Origin: Nitrospirota bacterium
GTDB lineage: Bacteria > Nitrospirota > Thermodesulfovibrionia > Thermodesulfovibrionales > Dissulfurispiraceae
Assembly (NCBI GenBank): GCA_021792185.1
Contig: JAJYVD010000001.1
Location: 33,089-97,088 of the forward strand
Length of the DNA: 64,000 nucleotides
Direction of reading: 5' to 3'
A program made the translations under genes and the position numbers. This document shows positions 7,831 through 15,741 of the stretch, one piece after another. Position 1 is the first letter of the stretch. Each line of letters begins with the position of its first letter. The notes below the pieces were generated by a model. That model saw nothing but the letters and a program-made list of their open reading frames with translations, ran no database searches and was not told the DNA's origin.

Positions 7831-7838
7831 CATACACA

Positions 7839-8696
7839 ATGAAAAAGATCGATAGAACAACAGAACAGAAGCGCAGAAGTGCAGAAGTAAATAAAAAATT
7901 TTTCATTCTAAAAACTGTTATTTTATTGTTTATTTGTTCTACTGTTCTACTGCTCTACTGCTCTGCTGCTTATGCCTTTGATGTGAAGGGCTTGCAGCCT
8001 TTGTCCCCTTACGGCGTATTTTCTACATTCAGCGCTGAAAGCCTCAAACAAAATAAAGTCGGACTGGGACTGGGCTTGGAAAGATCAAACGACCCTGATT
8101 TTTATCGCGCTGTTTTTAATTTCGCATACGGCATACATGATAAGTTTGAGTTTAATTTCACGCTTCCATATGTAACCGAATGGGAGAACAGGGTTGACGG
8201 GTTTGAAGATTATCACCTTGGAATTAAGCATAGAATTATAGAAGAGACCGATTATATACCTGCGGTAGCTTACATGTTGACAGCATCTCCGTCTTCCGGC
8301 AAAGAGGAGTTCACAACCGAGGGCAGCGCCGGGGGAGGCGTGATACTGACAAAAAAGATAGGCCCGTTTAAAGGGCATTTCAATGCCTTTTATTCGAGTC
8401 CGCAAAAGGCAGGTCTGAAGTCCGAATATAAAGTCAACATCGGCTCGGAGCTTGCCGTTACTCATGATTCGAAAATACTCGTGGAAATTGTCGGAAGGAA
8501 AAATTACTTTAAAAATAAAATAGACCTGCTCGAATGGAGGCTTGGATACAGGATTGCGACTACCGACAATATATATACCACTATGGGAGCCGGATTCGAT
8601 ATAAAAAACAGGACTCCGGATTTCCGCCTTATATTTTCTGTCGGCGTTATTCTGCCGATAGAGAAGAAGAATATCCGGAAGATATACGAAGAATAG
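7839..8696 (+). CDS. Outer-membrane beta-barrel protein, function unknown
   Basis: The 285-residue precursor has an N-terminal signal peptide ending near 'YCSAAYA-FDV'. The mature part is rich in alternating beta strands (FRAVFNFAYGIHDKFEFNFTLPYV, LVEIVGRKNYF, IYTTMGAGFDIKN, RLIFSVGVILPI), as expected for a small outer-membrane barrel. It resembles proteins annotated as transporter/MetA-pathway-of-phenol-type barrels, but I cannot name the family securely. The signal-peptide h-region and c-region are encoded by the descending arm of an octamer repeat (7935-7970), and the ascending arm encodes the charged n-region. Confidence 0.75.
   Translation: MKKIDRTTEQKRRSAEVNKKFFILKTVILLFICSTVLLLYCSAAYAFDVKGLQPLSPYGVFSTFSAESLKQNKVGLGLGLERSNDPDFYRAVFNFAYGIHDKFEFNFTLPYVTEWENRVDGFEDYHLGIKHRIIEETDYIPAVAYMLTASPSSGKEEFTTEGSAGGGVILTKKIGPFKGHFNAFYSSPQKAGLKSEYKVNIGSELAVTHDSKILVEIVGRKNYFKNKIDLLEWRLGYRIATTDNIYTTMGAGFDIKNRTPDFRLIFSVGVILPIEKKNIRKIYEE
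7851..7970 (+). repeat. Octamer repeat hairpin spanning a signal-peptide coding region
   Basis: The ascending arm 7851-7887 is built of agaacaac/agaacaga/agcgcaga/agtgcaga octamers. The descending arm 7935-7970 is built of tgttctac, tgttctac, tgctctac and tgctctgc. The two arms are broadly complementary and separated by an A/T-rich loop. Confidence 0.85.
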
Positions 8697-8705
8697 CCCG
8701 CCGCA

Positions 8706-8735
8706 ATGACAAAATGCCTCTTCATGGTTTATAAT
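8706..8735 (+). promoter_or_regulatory. Promoter of tatA
   Basis: ATGACA (8706-8711), an 18-base spacer and TATAAT (8730-8735) precede ATG 8744 by eight bases, with no ribosome-binding site visible. The transcript is probably leaderless. Confidence 0.6.
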
Positions 8736-8743
8736 GTAACGTT

Positions 8744-9016
8744 ATGTTCGACCTTGGAATACAGGAACTTATCGTAATATTCATCGTAGCGCTTCTTGTC
8801 TTCGGCCCCAAGAGGCTGCCGGAACTCGGAAGGACCATCGGCAAGGGATTGGCTGAACTTAAAAGGGCGATGCACGGCGTTAAAGAGCAGATGGACGCCG
8901 AGATGCAGGAAATAAAGCAGCCCGTATCGCTGGAGCAGGACAGTTCTAAGCCGGAGCAGCACGCAGAGACAGAAAAGAATGATTCCGTAAATACCGGGGA
9001 AAAAGGTCAGGTATAG
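8744..9016 (+). CDS. tatA: Twin-arginine translocase TatA/TatB-family subunit
   Basis: This 90-residue protein has one N-terminal membrane helix (IQELIVIFIVALLVFG) followed by the hallmark 'FGPKRLPELGRTIGKGLAELKRA' hinge and amphipathic helix, then a charged, Glu-rich tail. The start MFDLG resembles TatB, while the amphipathic helix is TatA-like, so one protein may serve both roles. It lies four bases from tatC, and the pair would export the folded molybdoenzymes encoded nearby. Confidence 0.92.
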   Translation: MFDLGIQELIVIFIVALLVFGPKRLPELGRTIGKGLAELKRAMHGVKEQMDAEMQEIKQPVSLEQDSSKPEQHAETEKNDSVNTGEKGQV

Positions 9017-9020
9017 GTAC

Positions 9021-9812
9021 ATGCAGGATGAAAAAGCGCCTCTTACGGAACACCTTTCCGATCTGAGAAACAGGATAACAATATCTTTAGTCGCTCTTTT
9101 TATAGCCTTTGTAATAGCCTTTAATTATTCCGAATACATTTTTAAGGCCGTAATGTTCCCGCTTAACTATAGTCTGGATTTCTCGGTTAAAAACATGTAT
9201 GTTCATTTCATTCCTCAGGAAAAACTGCAGGGCACAAAACTCGTATTCTTAGCGCCTACCGAAGCGTTGTGGATGAATATAAAGGTAGCGTTTGTCGTTG
9301 GGATAATGGCTTCCCTGCCGGTGATATTCCATCAGTTGTGGAAGTTCATATCTCCCGGTCTCCTGCCCAAGGAAAGGAAATACGTGCTGCCTTTTATTTT
9401 TTCGGCGACCGGCCTTTTCCTGACAGGCGCCGCGTTCTGTTTTTTTATAGTCCTTCCGTTCGCGATGGGTTTTTTACTTACTTACAAGGTTGGAGATTTT
9501 TTAATGCCAATGCTTTCCGTCGGGCAGTATGTGGATTTTTGCCTGAAGTTTATTCTCGCGTTCGGCGCTGTTTTCGAACTGCCGATAATAATTATCTTTC
9601 TGACAAAAATGGGCATAGTTACGCCGAAAACCCTTGCGAAGAACAGGAAATATGCCGCATTGATAGCCTTTATCCTTGCCGCTTTTCTGACGCCTACGCC
9701 CGATGCGTTCAACCAGACATTGATGGCTGTGCCTATAATAGTGCTTTATGAGATAGGCATCTGGATATCGCCGTTGTTTGTGAAAAAAGAGGCGAAGACA
9801 GAAGGCGACTGA
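9021..9812 (+). CDS. tatC: Twin-arginine translocase subunit TatC
   Basis: The 263-residue protein has six hydrophobic segments and the TatC N-terminal signature 'LTEHLSDLRNRI', whose Glu helps recognise the twin-arginine signal. Also present are 'ALWMNIKVAFVVGIMASLPVIFHQLWKFISPGLLPKERKY' and 'ALIAFILAAFLTPTPDAFNQTLMAVPIIVLYEIGIWIS'. It starts just after tatA (gap of four bases) and is the receptor of the Tat pathway. Confidence 0.97.
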   Translation: MQDEKAPLTEHLSDLRNRITISLVALFIAFVIAFNYSEYIFKAVMFPLNYSLDFSVKNMYVHFIPQEKLQGTKLVFLAPTEALWMNIKVAFVVGIMASLPVIFHQLWKFISPGLLPKERKYVLPFIFSATGLFLTGAAFCFFIVLPFAMGFLLTYKVGDFLMPMLSVGQYVDFCLKFILAFGAVFELPIIIIFLTKMGIVTPKTLAKNRKYAALIAFILAAFLTPTPDAFNQTLMAVPIIVLYEIGIWISPLFVKKEAKTEGD

Positions 9813-9827
9813 TTCGGATACGGGCAA

Positions 9828-10106
9828 ATGGCGGAACAGGCGAAAAGAAATTTTAAGGCCATAGTATCCGATATATCGGAAGGGTTTATCTTTGTGAATC
9901 CGCTATTTCTGAGGTTATTTGATGAAAATGCCGTTAAATCGCTTTGCAAGGCAATAGAGCGCAGGCAAATAGAGATACGGACGGAACCATTTCCATATGA
10001 CGATATTGTTTTGATAAGAAGGAGAAACATAAAACTTCAGAGGCTCTATACCGCATTGATGGTAATAAAGAACATAGCCCGCGAAAAGCGTTATAGAGTT
10101 TATTGA
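9828..10106 (+). CDS. Small basic protein of unknown function
   Basis: The 92-residue protein is Arg/Lys-rich with no cysteine cluster and no membrane segment. It starts at ATG 9828, 15 bases after tatC, so it is probably co-transcribed. The last residues (EKRYRVY) come close to the agcgttatagagtt motif that is duplicated at 10087 and 10112, at the edge of the following repeat. I do not recognise the family. Confidence 0.65.
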   Translation: MAEQAKRNFKAIVSDISEGFIFVNPLFLRLFDENAVKSLCKAIERRQIEIRTEPFPYDDIVLIRRRNIKLQRLYTALMVIKNIAREKRYRVY

Positions 10107-10174
10107 GTTGTAGCGTTATAGAGTTATGAGAAAATAAAAAATTCGCTATAACGCTCTGCGCTCAACGCTATAAC
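10087..10174 (+). repeat. Short-period hairpin repeat between small gene and ychF
   Basis: 'agcgttatagagtt' occurs at 10087 and again at 10112. The descending array (10144-10174) carries cgctataa, cgctctg, cgctcaa and cgctataa units complementary to it. The same cgctataacgct motif recurs at 50784-50817. Confidence 0.8.
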
Positions 10175-10190
10175 AAATAATGGAGGAAAC

Positions 10191-11288
10191 GTGAAATTAG
10201 CCATAATAGGACTTTCCAATTCTGGAAAGACGACAGTCTTTAACGCCCTTACGGGGCAGAACATCGAAACGACGGTTTACGCCACTGTAAGCGGAGAGCC
10301 CAATTACGGAGTGGTGAAAGTGCCTGACCAGCGCATAGACAGGCTTGCCGGAATATATAACCCCAAAAAGATTACTTATGCCTCGGTTGAATATGTCGAT
10401 TATATAGGGCTTACAAAGGGCGATGCCGTTCAGAACAGAAAGGTTTTCGATCTCATAAAAGACGTTGACGCGATCGTTCATGTCGTGAGGGCATTTGAAG
10501 ACGATTCCATCGTGCATCCTATGAACGAGATTTCTCCCCTGAAGGATATAGAGACGCTGGAACTCGAACTGATATTCGGCGACATCGAACTCGTGGAGAA
10601 GCGGCTTGAACGGATGGAAGAGGGCGCCAAAAAAGGCAAGAAACCCAATGAAGCCGAAAAAAAACTTCTGATTAGATGCAAGGACGCCCTTGAGAAAGAG
10701 GTGCCGCTCAGGAATGTAAGTTTCGACGATGAGGAGCAAAAGGTAATGAAACATCTTCAGTTTGTCTCCACAAAGCCTGAAGTGGTTGTGCTGAATCTGG
10801 GCGAAAAGGATTTGAATACCGAAAAGGCGGTCAATTTGCAGAAAGACGCTGAAAAATATTTCGACTCCAAAGGAACGGCGGAGACAACAAAGGTAGTAAC
10901 ACTATGCGGCAAAATAGAGATGGAGATCGCCCAGATGTCGGCGGAAGACGCAAAGGCGTTTCTCGACGACCTTGGGATACAGGAGCCGGCGCTAAATAAG
11001 CTCATTAATGTAAGCTATGACCTTTTAGGGTTAATATCTTTTCTTACTGCTGGTGAAGATGAGGTCAGGGCATGGACGATTAAAAAGGGCGTTAATGCCC
11101 AGCAGGCGGCCGGCAAGGTACATTCCGATATAGAGAGGGGCTTTATCAGGGCGGAGATAGTAGGCTACGAGGCATTTATCTCATACGGAAGCATGTCCGC
11201 GGCAAAGGACAAGGGGTTATTAAGACTCGAAGGAAAGACCTATGAGGTGAAGGACGGGGACATAATTAATTTCAGGTTTAACGTGTAA
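10191..11288 (+). CDS. ychF: YchF/OLA1-family P-loop ATPase/GTPase
   Basis: The 365-residue length and layout match YchF: an N-terminal G domain, a coiled coil around residues 125-165 and a C-terminal TGS-like domain ('LISFLTAGEDEVRAWTIKKGVNAQQAAGKVHSDIERGFIRAEI...GSMSAAKDKGLLRLEGKTYEVKDGDIINFRFNV'). The G1 loop reads GLSNSGKTT instead of the common GLPNVGKST. YchF proteins bind ATP and associate with ribosomes and stress control. The start is GTG 10191 behind 'tggagg'. Confidence 0.93.
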   Translation: MKLAIIGLSNSGKTTVFNALTGQNIETTVYATVSGEPNYGVVKVPDQRIDRLAGIYNPKKITYASVEYVDYIGLTKGDAVQNRKVFDLIKDVDAIVHVVRAFEDDSIVHPMNEISPLKDIETLELELIFGDIELVEKRLERMEEGAKKGKKPNEAEKKLLIRCKDALEKEVPLRNVSFDDEEQKVMKHLQFVSTKPEVVVLNLGEKDLNTEKAVNLQKDAEKYFDSKGTAETTKVVTLCGKIEMEIAQMSAEDAKAFLDDLGIQEPALNKLINVSYDLLGLISFLTAGEDEVRAWTIKKGVNAQQAAGKVHSDIERGFIRAEIVGYEAFISYGSMSAAKDKGLLRLEGKTYEVKDGDIINFRFNV

Positions 11289-11350
11289 GCATGACGGATA
11301 CCCATCTGCCGTTGTAATTTTGAATTCGTAGTAACCCGCTGTCTTGCCGT

Positions 11351-12376
11351 TCAGGAGCAGAAAATCTTCTCTAATATAAATCGTTCTTCAGGAGTAGTCA
11401 TGAAGATTAGCGCATCTTCAGGTTTTAACATATAGTCGTCGGGCGGGTTGTAAGCCCAATCATCCTTTGTCTTGACGGCCATTAAAAGCACGCCATGATA
11501 TTTTTTTAGATTCAGATCGGCAATGGATTTGCCGGCGAATGAATCCGGAATGAGCACTTCTTCTATTCGCAGGTTTTTCTGTTTGTCGCGCAGCATCGTA
11601 TCCAGAAACGAAACTACCGCAGGCCTCACCATCTCGGACGCCATTCTAAGGCCGCCGATAAAAGTCGGCGACACCACAGCGTCGGCGCCGGCCTTTTTCA
11701 TTTTTTCGATGTTCTTAAGGTCATGGCATCGGGCTACAACCCTTACGTTCGGATTGATCTGTTTTGCCGTAAGGCTGATCACAAGATTCTGGTTATCGTC
11801 GCCGGATACCGCAAATAAACCCTTAGCCTCCATTATTCCGGCTTTCAGCAGGGTATCGCTGTCGGTAGCGTCCCCTTCGATATAAACCCGCTCTTTGAAT
11901 GTCTCCAGAATTTTTTCTATCTTCTTCCTGTCTATATCCACGATTACATGGGGTCTTTGGGTTTCATGAAGTTCTTTTACGATATGAAAACCTACGCCTT
12001 CGATGCCGCATATGATATAATGCTCCCTGAATTTTTTTATCATCTTCTCCATTTTTCTCCTCCGAAAGGTTTCGTTAAGCTCTCCTTCCACAACAAAGGC
12101 TGTAAGACTCGACAGTATATAGGTAAGTATGCCGATGCCTGAAAATGACAGGATCATGGTAAATATCCTGCCTGCGGGTTTGTTGGACATATCTACTATC
12201 TCGCCGTAGCCTATCGTTGCTATGGTTATAACGGTCATATAGAGGCAGTCGAGCATCGAATATTTGCCTTCGCCGACAAACCAATATCCGACAGTGCCTA
12301 TCAATAGGATATCGAGCAGCGCGATGCCGACCCAAAAGAATTTTTTATATATTTCCGATATCAGATTATCAGCCAT
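11351..12376 (-). CDS. Two-helix potassium channel with RCK domains
   Basis: Two membrane helices flank a pore loop with selectivity filter TIGYGE (residues 54-59). The cytosolic part has an RCK-N Rossmann domain from about residue 115 ('HYIICGIEGVGFHIVKEL', 'VYIEGDATDSDTLLKAGI', 'LFAVSGDDNQNLVISLTA') and an RCK-C domain at the end ('SIADLNLKKYHGVLLMAVKTKD'). The 341-residue length matches MthK/GsuK-type ligand-gated channels. It is a single gene converging on ychF. Confidence 0.93.
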   Translation of the reverse strand: MADNLISEIYKKFFWVGIALLDILLIGTVGYWFVGEGKYSMLDCLYMTVITIATIGYGEIVDMSNKPAGRIFTMILSFSGIGILTYILSSLTAFVVEGELNETFRRRKMEKMIKKFREHYIICGIEGVGFHIVKELHETQRPHVIVDIDRKKIEKILETFKERVYIEGDATDSDTLLKAGIMEAKGLFAVSGDDNQNLVISLTAKQINPNVRVVARCHDLKNIEKMKKAGADAVVSPTFIGGLRMASEMVRPAVVSFLDTMLRDKQKNLRIEEVLIPDSFAGKSIADLNLKKYHGVLLMAVKTKDDWAYNPPDDYMLKPEDALIFMTTPEERFILEKIFCS

Positions 12377-12418
12377 GCCTTACCTTGTAAGACTCCGGCA
12401 ATCTTAGACTAAGAGTGC

Positions 12419-12652
12419 TCATATTGCCTTTTCAAGTCGTTCCGCTACCCAGACCTTGATTATGGATTGCCGGGGCACGCCCAAACGTCTTGCTTCTTTA
12501 TCTAATAATTGAATCATCCACAAGGGGAAATCTACATTTACTCTTTTCTGTTCCTGTTCGGGTCTTCTTGCTTTTGATAAATCGAGATATTTGGAAATAT
12601 CCTCGCCTTCATCGAATTTCTTTTCGATTTCTTTAGCCTTGATAGCTTTCAT
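12419..12652 (-). CDS. brnA: BrnA-type antitoxin (CopG/ribbon-helix-helix)
   Basis: The 77-residue protein carries 'KRVNVDFPLWMIQLLDKEARRLGVPRQSIIKVWVAERLEKAI', the BrnA ribbon-helix-helix DNA-binding segment. It overlaps the upstream toxin gene, with 'aggttga' upstream of ATG 12652, the usual BrnT-BrnA order. It should neutralise BrnT and repress the shared promoter. Confidence 0.9.
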   Translation of the reverse strand: MKAIKAKEIEKKFDEGEDISKYLDLSKARRPEQEQKRVNVDFPLWMIQLLDKEARRLGVPRQSIIKVWVAERLEKAI

Positions 12653-12902
12653 ATATATCAACCTCCTCTTTTCTTGACCGACGCACAGAAATAATTCTTG
12701 TCTTACTGCTCCTATAAGTTATAATTCCAGACCAATATTTTTCTGAAATCTTTCCTATCGCCAAAAATCTTGGTTCATCGCTTGTTTTTAAAGGAATCTC
12801 AATCAAATCAGGGTCATCCCAAAGAGCTTGCGCCTCATAGAAATCAATACCATGCTTTGACTTGTTAAGAGCGCTCTTCTTTGGGTCAAATTCAAATTCC
12901 AT
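12633..12902 (-). CDS. brnT: BrnT-family ribonuclease toxin
   Basis: The 89-residue sequence has the BrnT pattern: 'FEFDPKKSALNKSKHGIDFYEAQALWDDP' at the N-terminus, 'RFLAIGKIS' in the middle and 'TRIISVRRSRKEEVDIYES' at the C-terminus. This is a RelE-like fold that cleaves RNA. It overlaps brnA by 20 bases. Its own TATAAT lies eight bases upstream of the ATG. Confidence 0.92.
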   Translation of the reverse strand: MEFEFDPKKSALNKSKHGIDFYEAQALWDDPDLIEIPLKTSDEPRFLAIGKISEKYWSGIITYRSSKTRIISVRRSRKEEVDIYESYQG

Positions 12903-12940
12903 GTATAGATATTATACCTTAAATATACCTATATCAACAA
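12903..12940 (-). promoter_or_regulatory. brnTA promoter and likely BrnA operator
   Basis: On the minus strand, TATAAT (12916-12911) follows a TTGATA-like -35 (12937-12932). It overlaps a GTATA-N5-TATAC palindrome between the -10 box and the start codon, a plausible autorepression site. The ATG is eight bases from the -10 box. Confidence 0.55.
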
Positions 12941-13033
12941 AAAGTTTTTTAAAAGGGTATAAATCAATTGCGTGGTATTTTCATAAACTCACATTTTCCG
13001 GTAATATGAACTGATGGCGAAAGGTCGCAAGAA

Positions 13034-14332
13034 ATGAAATTAAGGATACTTCTCATCAACCCGTGGATATACGACTTTGCGGCGTATAATTTATGGTCAA
13101 GACCGCTTGGGCTGTTCAAAATTGCGGAATATTTGAGCGCGTATGATGTCGAACTTAAATTAATTGACTGCACGGATTCCTTTGACAGTGAAAGATACGG
13201 CTCTGGCAAATTCAGGAATGAGGCAGTTGAAAAGCCGGATTTATTGCTGGACATCCCGAGATTGTATAAACGCTATGGAATAAGCACGGATGATTTTATA
13301 AACAGGGTTAGGCAGGCCATGCCGTTTGATATGGTTCTCATGACATCTATCATGAGCTACTGGTATCCGGGAGTACAAAAGGCAATAGAGATTGTGAGAG
13401 ACATGGCAGGGGATGTGCCGGTAATTCTCGGCGGCATTTATGTGAGCCTTTATCACGAACACGCCTCAAAATTTTCAGGAGCGGACTTTATTTATAAAGG
13501 TCAAGTAGGAGAAAGCCTTAATTTTGCGCTCTATACATTCGGTTTTAAGATTAAGAAAAAAAGGGAACCGCTTGCGTACTATAAACTCGGGTTATATGAT
13601 AAATACTCTTTTGCACCGCTTTTGACCGCATATGGATGTCCATTTAAATGTTCGTATTGCGCTTCAAGGCTTTTGACGGACAATTATCAAAGACGAACGC
13701 CGGAGAATGTTTTGAATGAAATTAAAGGGCTTTACAATACCGGAGTCAAGGATTTTGCCTTTTACGACGATGCGCTTTTGGTCGATTCGGAAAGTCATAT
13801 CAAACAAATTCTGAGAGATACGGTTAATAAGAAGTTCGATATAAGGTTTCACACGCCCAACGGCCTTCATGCGCGGCTCATCGATAATGAGCTTGTAGGT
13901 TTGATGAGAAAGTCCGGATTTAAAACAATCCGCTTGAGCCTCGAAACCGTTAATACGGAAAGGCAAAACACTACCGGCGGCAAGGTGAATAATGAAGATT
14001 TGATAAGGGCTGTCAAATATTTAAAGCAGAAAGATTTCGCGAAAGAAGAAATAGGCGTTTATCTTATGTACGGACTGCCGGGGCAGGAATTAGAAGAGGT
14101 GAAAAAGGGAATAGAATTTTTGAAAAACCTCGGCGTCCGTATAAATCTCACCGAATTTTCGCCCGTCAAGGGCACTGAGGCATGGGAAGAGCTTGTGCGG
14201 AAAGGAATGATAAATGACGACCTCGATCCGCTCCTTACGAATAACACGGTCTTTCCCTATCTCTATTCGGGCTATGACACTGAGGAATTGAAGAAGATAA
14301 GGCTTGATGTTAAAGAGTATAATGATCATTAA
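13034..14332 (+). CDS. B12-binding-domain radical SAM protein
   Basis: The 432-residue protein has an N-terminal cobalamin-binding-like Rossmann half ('MKLRILLINPW...LILGGIYVSLY') and the radical SAM motif C202-x3-C206-x2-C209 (CPFKCSYC), followed by 'SLETVN' and 'YLMYGLPGQELEEVKKGIEF'. The family methylates or rearranges unreactive carbon or phosphorus centres. The substrate is unknown and no biosynthetic partner is next to it. RBS-like 'aaaggt' precedes ATG 13034. Confidence 0.9.
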   Translation: MKLRILLINPWIYDFAAYNLWSRPLGLFKIAEYLSAYDVELKLIDCTDSFDSERYGSGKFRNEAVEKPDLLLDIPRLYKRYGISTDDFINRVRQAMPFDMVLMTSIMSYWYPGVQKAIEIVRDMAGDVPVILGGIYVSLYHEHASKFSGADFIYKGQVGESLNFALYTFGFKIKKKREPLAYYKLGLYDKYSFAPLLTAYGCPFKCSYCASRLLTDNYQRRTPENVLNEIKGLYNTGVKDFAFYDDALLVDSESHIKQILRDTVNKKFDIRFHTPNGLHARLIDNELVGLMRKSGFKTIRLSLETVNTERQNTTGGKVNNEDLIRAVKYLKQKDFAKEEIGVYLMYGLPGQELEEVKKGIEFLKNLGVRINLTEFSPVKGTEAWEELVRKGMINDDLDPLLTNNTVFPYLYSGYDTEELKKIRLDVKEYNDH

Positions 14333-14365
14333 CGAACACCCAGATTCAGCGATAAAGGAGATACC

Positions 14366-14404
14366 ATGAGAACATTATTTATTGTGCCGACACCTGTATT
14401 TTAA
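14366..14404 (+). CDS. 12-codon leader ORF upstream of chrA (or remnant gene start)
   Basis: 'aaaggagat' is placed well before ATG 14366, which encodes MRTLFIVPTPVF and then TAA. The chromate transporter gene starts six bases after this stop and has no ribosome-binding site of its own, so ribosomes terminating here could restart there. It could instead be the surviving 5' end of a deleted second radical SAM gene. Confidence 0.4.
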   Translation: MRTLFIVPTPVF

Positions 14405-14410
14405 ATATAT

Positions 14411-15562
14411 ATGAATCCTTCCGGTCATGAATTATTCCTATCCTTTTTGAGGCTCGGGCTGACAGCCTTCGGCGGTCCTGCCATGATTGCATATATAAGG
14501 GAAATGTCGGTTAAGCGCAAAAAATGGCTTGATGACAAGACCTTTAATGACGGTGTTGCGCTCTGCCAGTCCATACCCGGCGCAACCGCCATACAGATAG
14601 CAGCTTATGTGGGGCTAAGATCAAGGGGAATAAGAGGGGCATTGTTGTCTTATGCAGGATTCGGATTGCCGGCCTTTATCTTGATGTTAATCCTTTCGTC
14701 GCTATATGCAAGGTATCATGAAGTGCCAGGAATTATATCGCTGTTTAATGGCCTGCAAGTGTCGGTCGTCGCTATTGTTGCACATGCGACTTACTCCTTC
14801 GGAAAAAGCACGTTCGAGAATTACAGGCACATTATTCTTGCCGTAGCATCTGCTGTTCTATTTTGGGCCGGAATAAGTCCTTTTATAGTAATTTTGGGCG
14901 CTGCTTTCGCCGGCATTGCATTTCATGGAGGCAAGGGAATCTCTATCGCACCAACCGCCGAAAGGGAACCGGACGGACGGAATGTGAAACGGCTTTCTAT
15001 GCTTTTCTTGATTCTGCTTTTAGGACTTCTTGCGTTCTACATCGCAGATAAGAGACTTTTCAATCTCGCGGCACTTATGATGAAGATTGACTTATTCGCC
15101 TTTGGGGGTGGTTTTGCGTCTTTGCCCCTCATGCTTCATGAAATAGTAACTGTAAGAGGCTGGATAGATCACAAGACATTTATGGACGGGATAGCCCTCG
15201 GGCAGGTTACGCCGGGGCCTATTGTTATTACCGCAACTTTTGTAGGATACATGCTGCACGGATTATCAGGAGCGCTGGCGGCGACTCTGGGCATGTTTAC
15301 CCCGTCTTTTCTGATACTTATTATTGTAACGCCCGTCTTTGACAAGTTTAAGGCGTCTGCGTATTTCTCAGGCGCTACAAAAGGGATATGCGTTTCTTTT
15401 GTAGGCCTGCTTTTCTTTGTGGCGATAAAGTTTTCATCGGCTGTGCCATGGGACATTATCAGGGTTCTGCTGTTTGCCGGAGGTTTTGTTGCGCTGTTTA
15501 AGAAGATTGATATTCTTTATGTGGTGGTGATAACCGCAGTCATTTCGTTATTCCTGTTCTGA
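14411..15562 (+). CDS. chrA: Long-chain CHR-family chromate transporter
   Basis: The 383 residues contain two homologous CHR halves. The first has 'LTAFGGPAMIAYIREMSVKRKKWLDDKTFNDGVALCQSIPGATAIQIAAYVG' and the second has 'FAFGGGFASLPLMLHEIVTVRGWIDHKTFMDGIALGQVTPGPIVITATFVGY'. About ten to twelve membrane segments are present. The family exports chromate, probably by proton antiport, though the true substrate in anaerobes is uncertain. It ends 68 bases before the fluoride riboswitch. Confidence 0.93.
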   Translation: MNPSGHELFLSFLRLGLTAFGGPAMIAYIREMSVKRKKWLDDKTFNDGVALCQSIPGATAIQIAAYVGLRSRGIRGALLSYAGFGLPAFILMLILSSLYARYHEVPGIISLFNGLQVSVVAIVAHATYSFGKSTFENYRHIILAVASAVLFWAGISPFIVILGAAFAGIAFHGGKGISIAPTAEREPDGRNVKRLSMLFLILLLGLLAFYIADKRLFNLAALMMKIDLFAFGGGFASLPLMLHEIVTVRGWIDHKTFMDGIALGQVTPGPIVITATFVGYMLHGLSGALAATLGMFTPSFLILIIVTPVFDKFKASAYFSGATKGICVSFVGLLFFVAIKFSSAVPWDIIRVLLFAGGFVALFKKIDILYVVVITAVISLFLF

Positions 15563-15580
15563 CACGGTTTTTCGCTGAGA

Positions 15581-15609
15581 TTGACTTGCTCCTCATATTC
15601 TGTTATTTT
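15581..15609 (+). promoter_or_regulatory. Promoter of the fluoride-responsive operon
   Basis: TTGACT (15581-15586), a 17-base spacer and TATTTT (15604-15609) would start transcription just before the riboswitch aptamer. Confidence 0.6.
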
Positions 15610-15629
15610 ATTTCCAGGTGGATGCAAAA

Positions 15630-15681
15630 GGCGATGGGGTTCGCCATAACCGCTTCTGATTCCGAAGCTGATGACTCCTAC
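15630..15681 (+). ncRNA. Fluoride (crcB) riboswitch aptamer
   Basis: The conserved blocks of the fluoride aptamer are all present and in order: GGCGATGG, GTTCGCCATAACCGC, a variable stem (cttctgattccgaag) and the closing GCTGATGACTCCTAC. It lies 60 bases before an antiporter gene in an operon that contains crcB. Fluoride binding should stabilise the aptamer and stop the 3' ACTCCTAC segment from forming the terminator. Confidence 0.95.
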
Positions 15682-15716
15682 TCTCGGTTAAAAAATTAAG
15701 AGGGTAGGAGTTTTTT
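15674..15716 (+). terminator. Riboswitch-controlled intrinsic terminator
   Basis: ACTCCTAC (15674-15681) pairs with GTAGGAGT (15704-15711), with CTCT/AGAG extending the stem, and five T follow (15712-15716). The left strand is the last part of the fluoride aptamer, so ligand binding and termination exclude one another. Confidence 0.9.
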
Positions 15717-15741
15717 ATGCCTGCTCAAAAGGAGGCTGAAT

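Noticed and set aside
12903..13033. Search of intergenic gaps for tRNA genes
   Set aside because: No cloverleaf with T-loop and CCA-adjacent stem was seen here or in the other short gaps.
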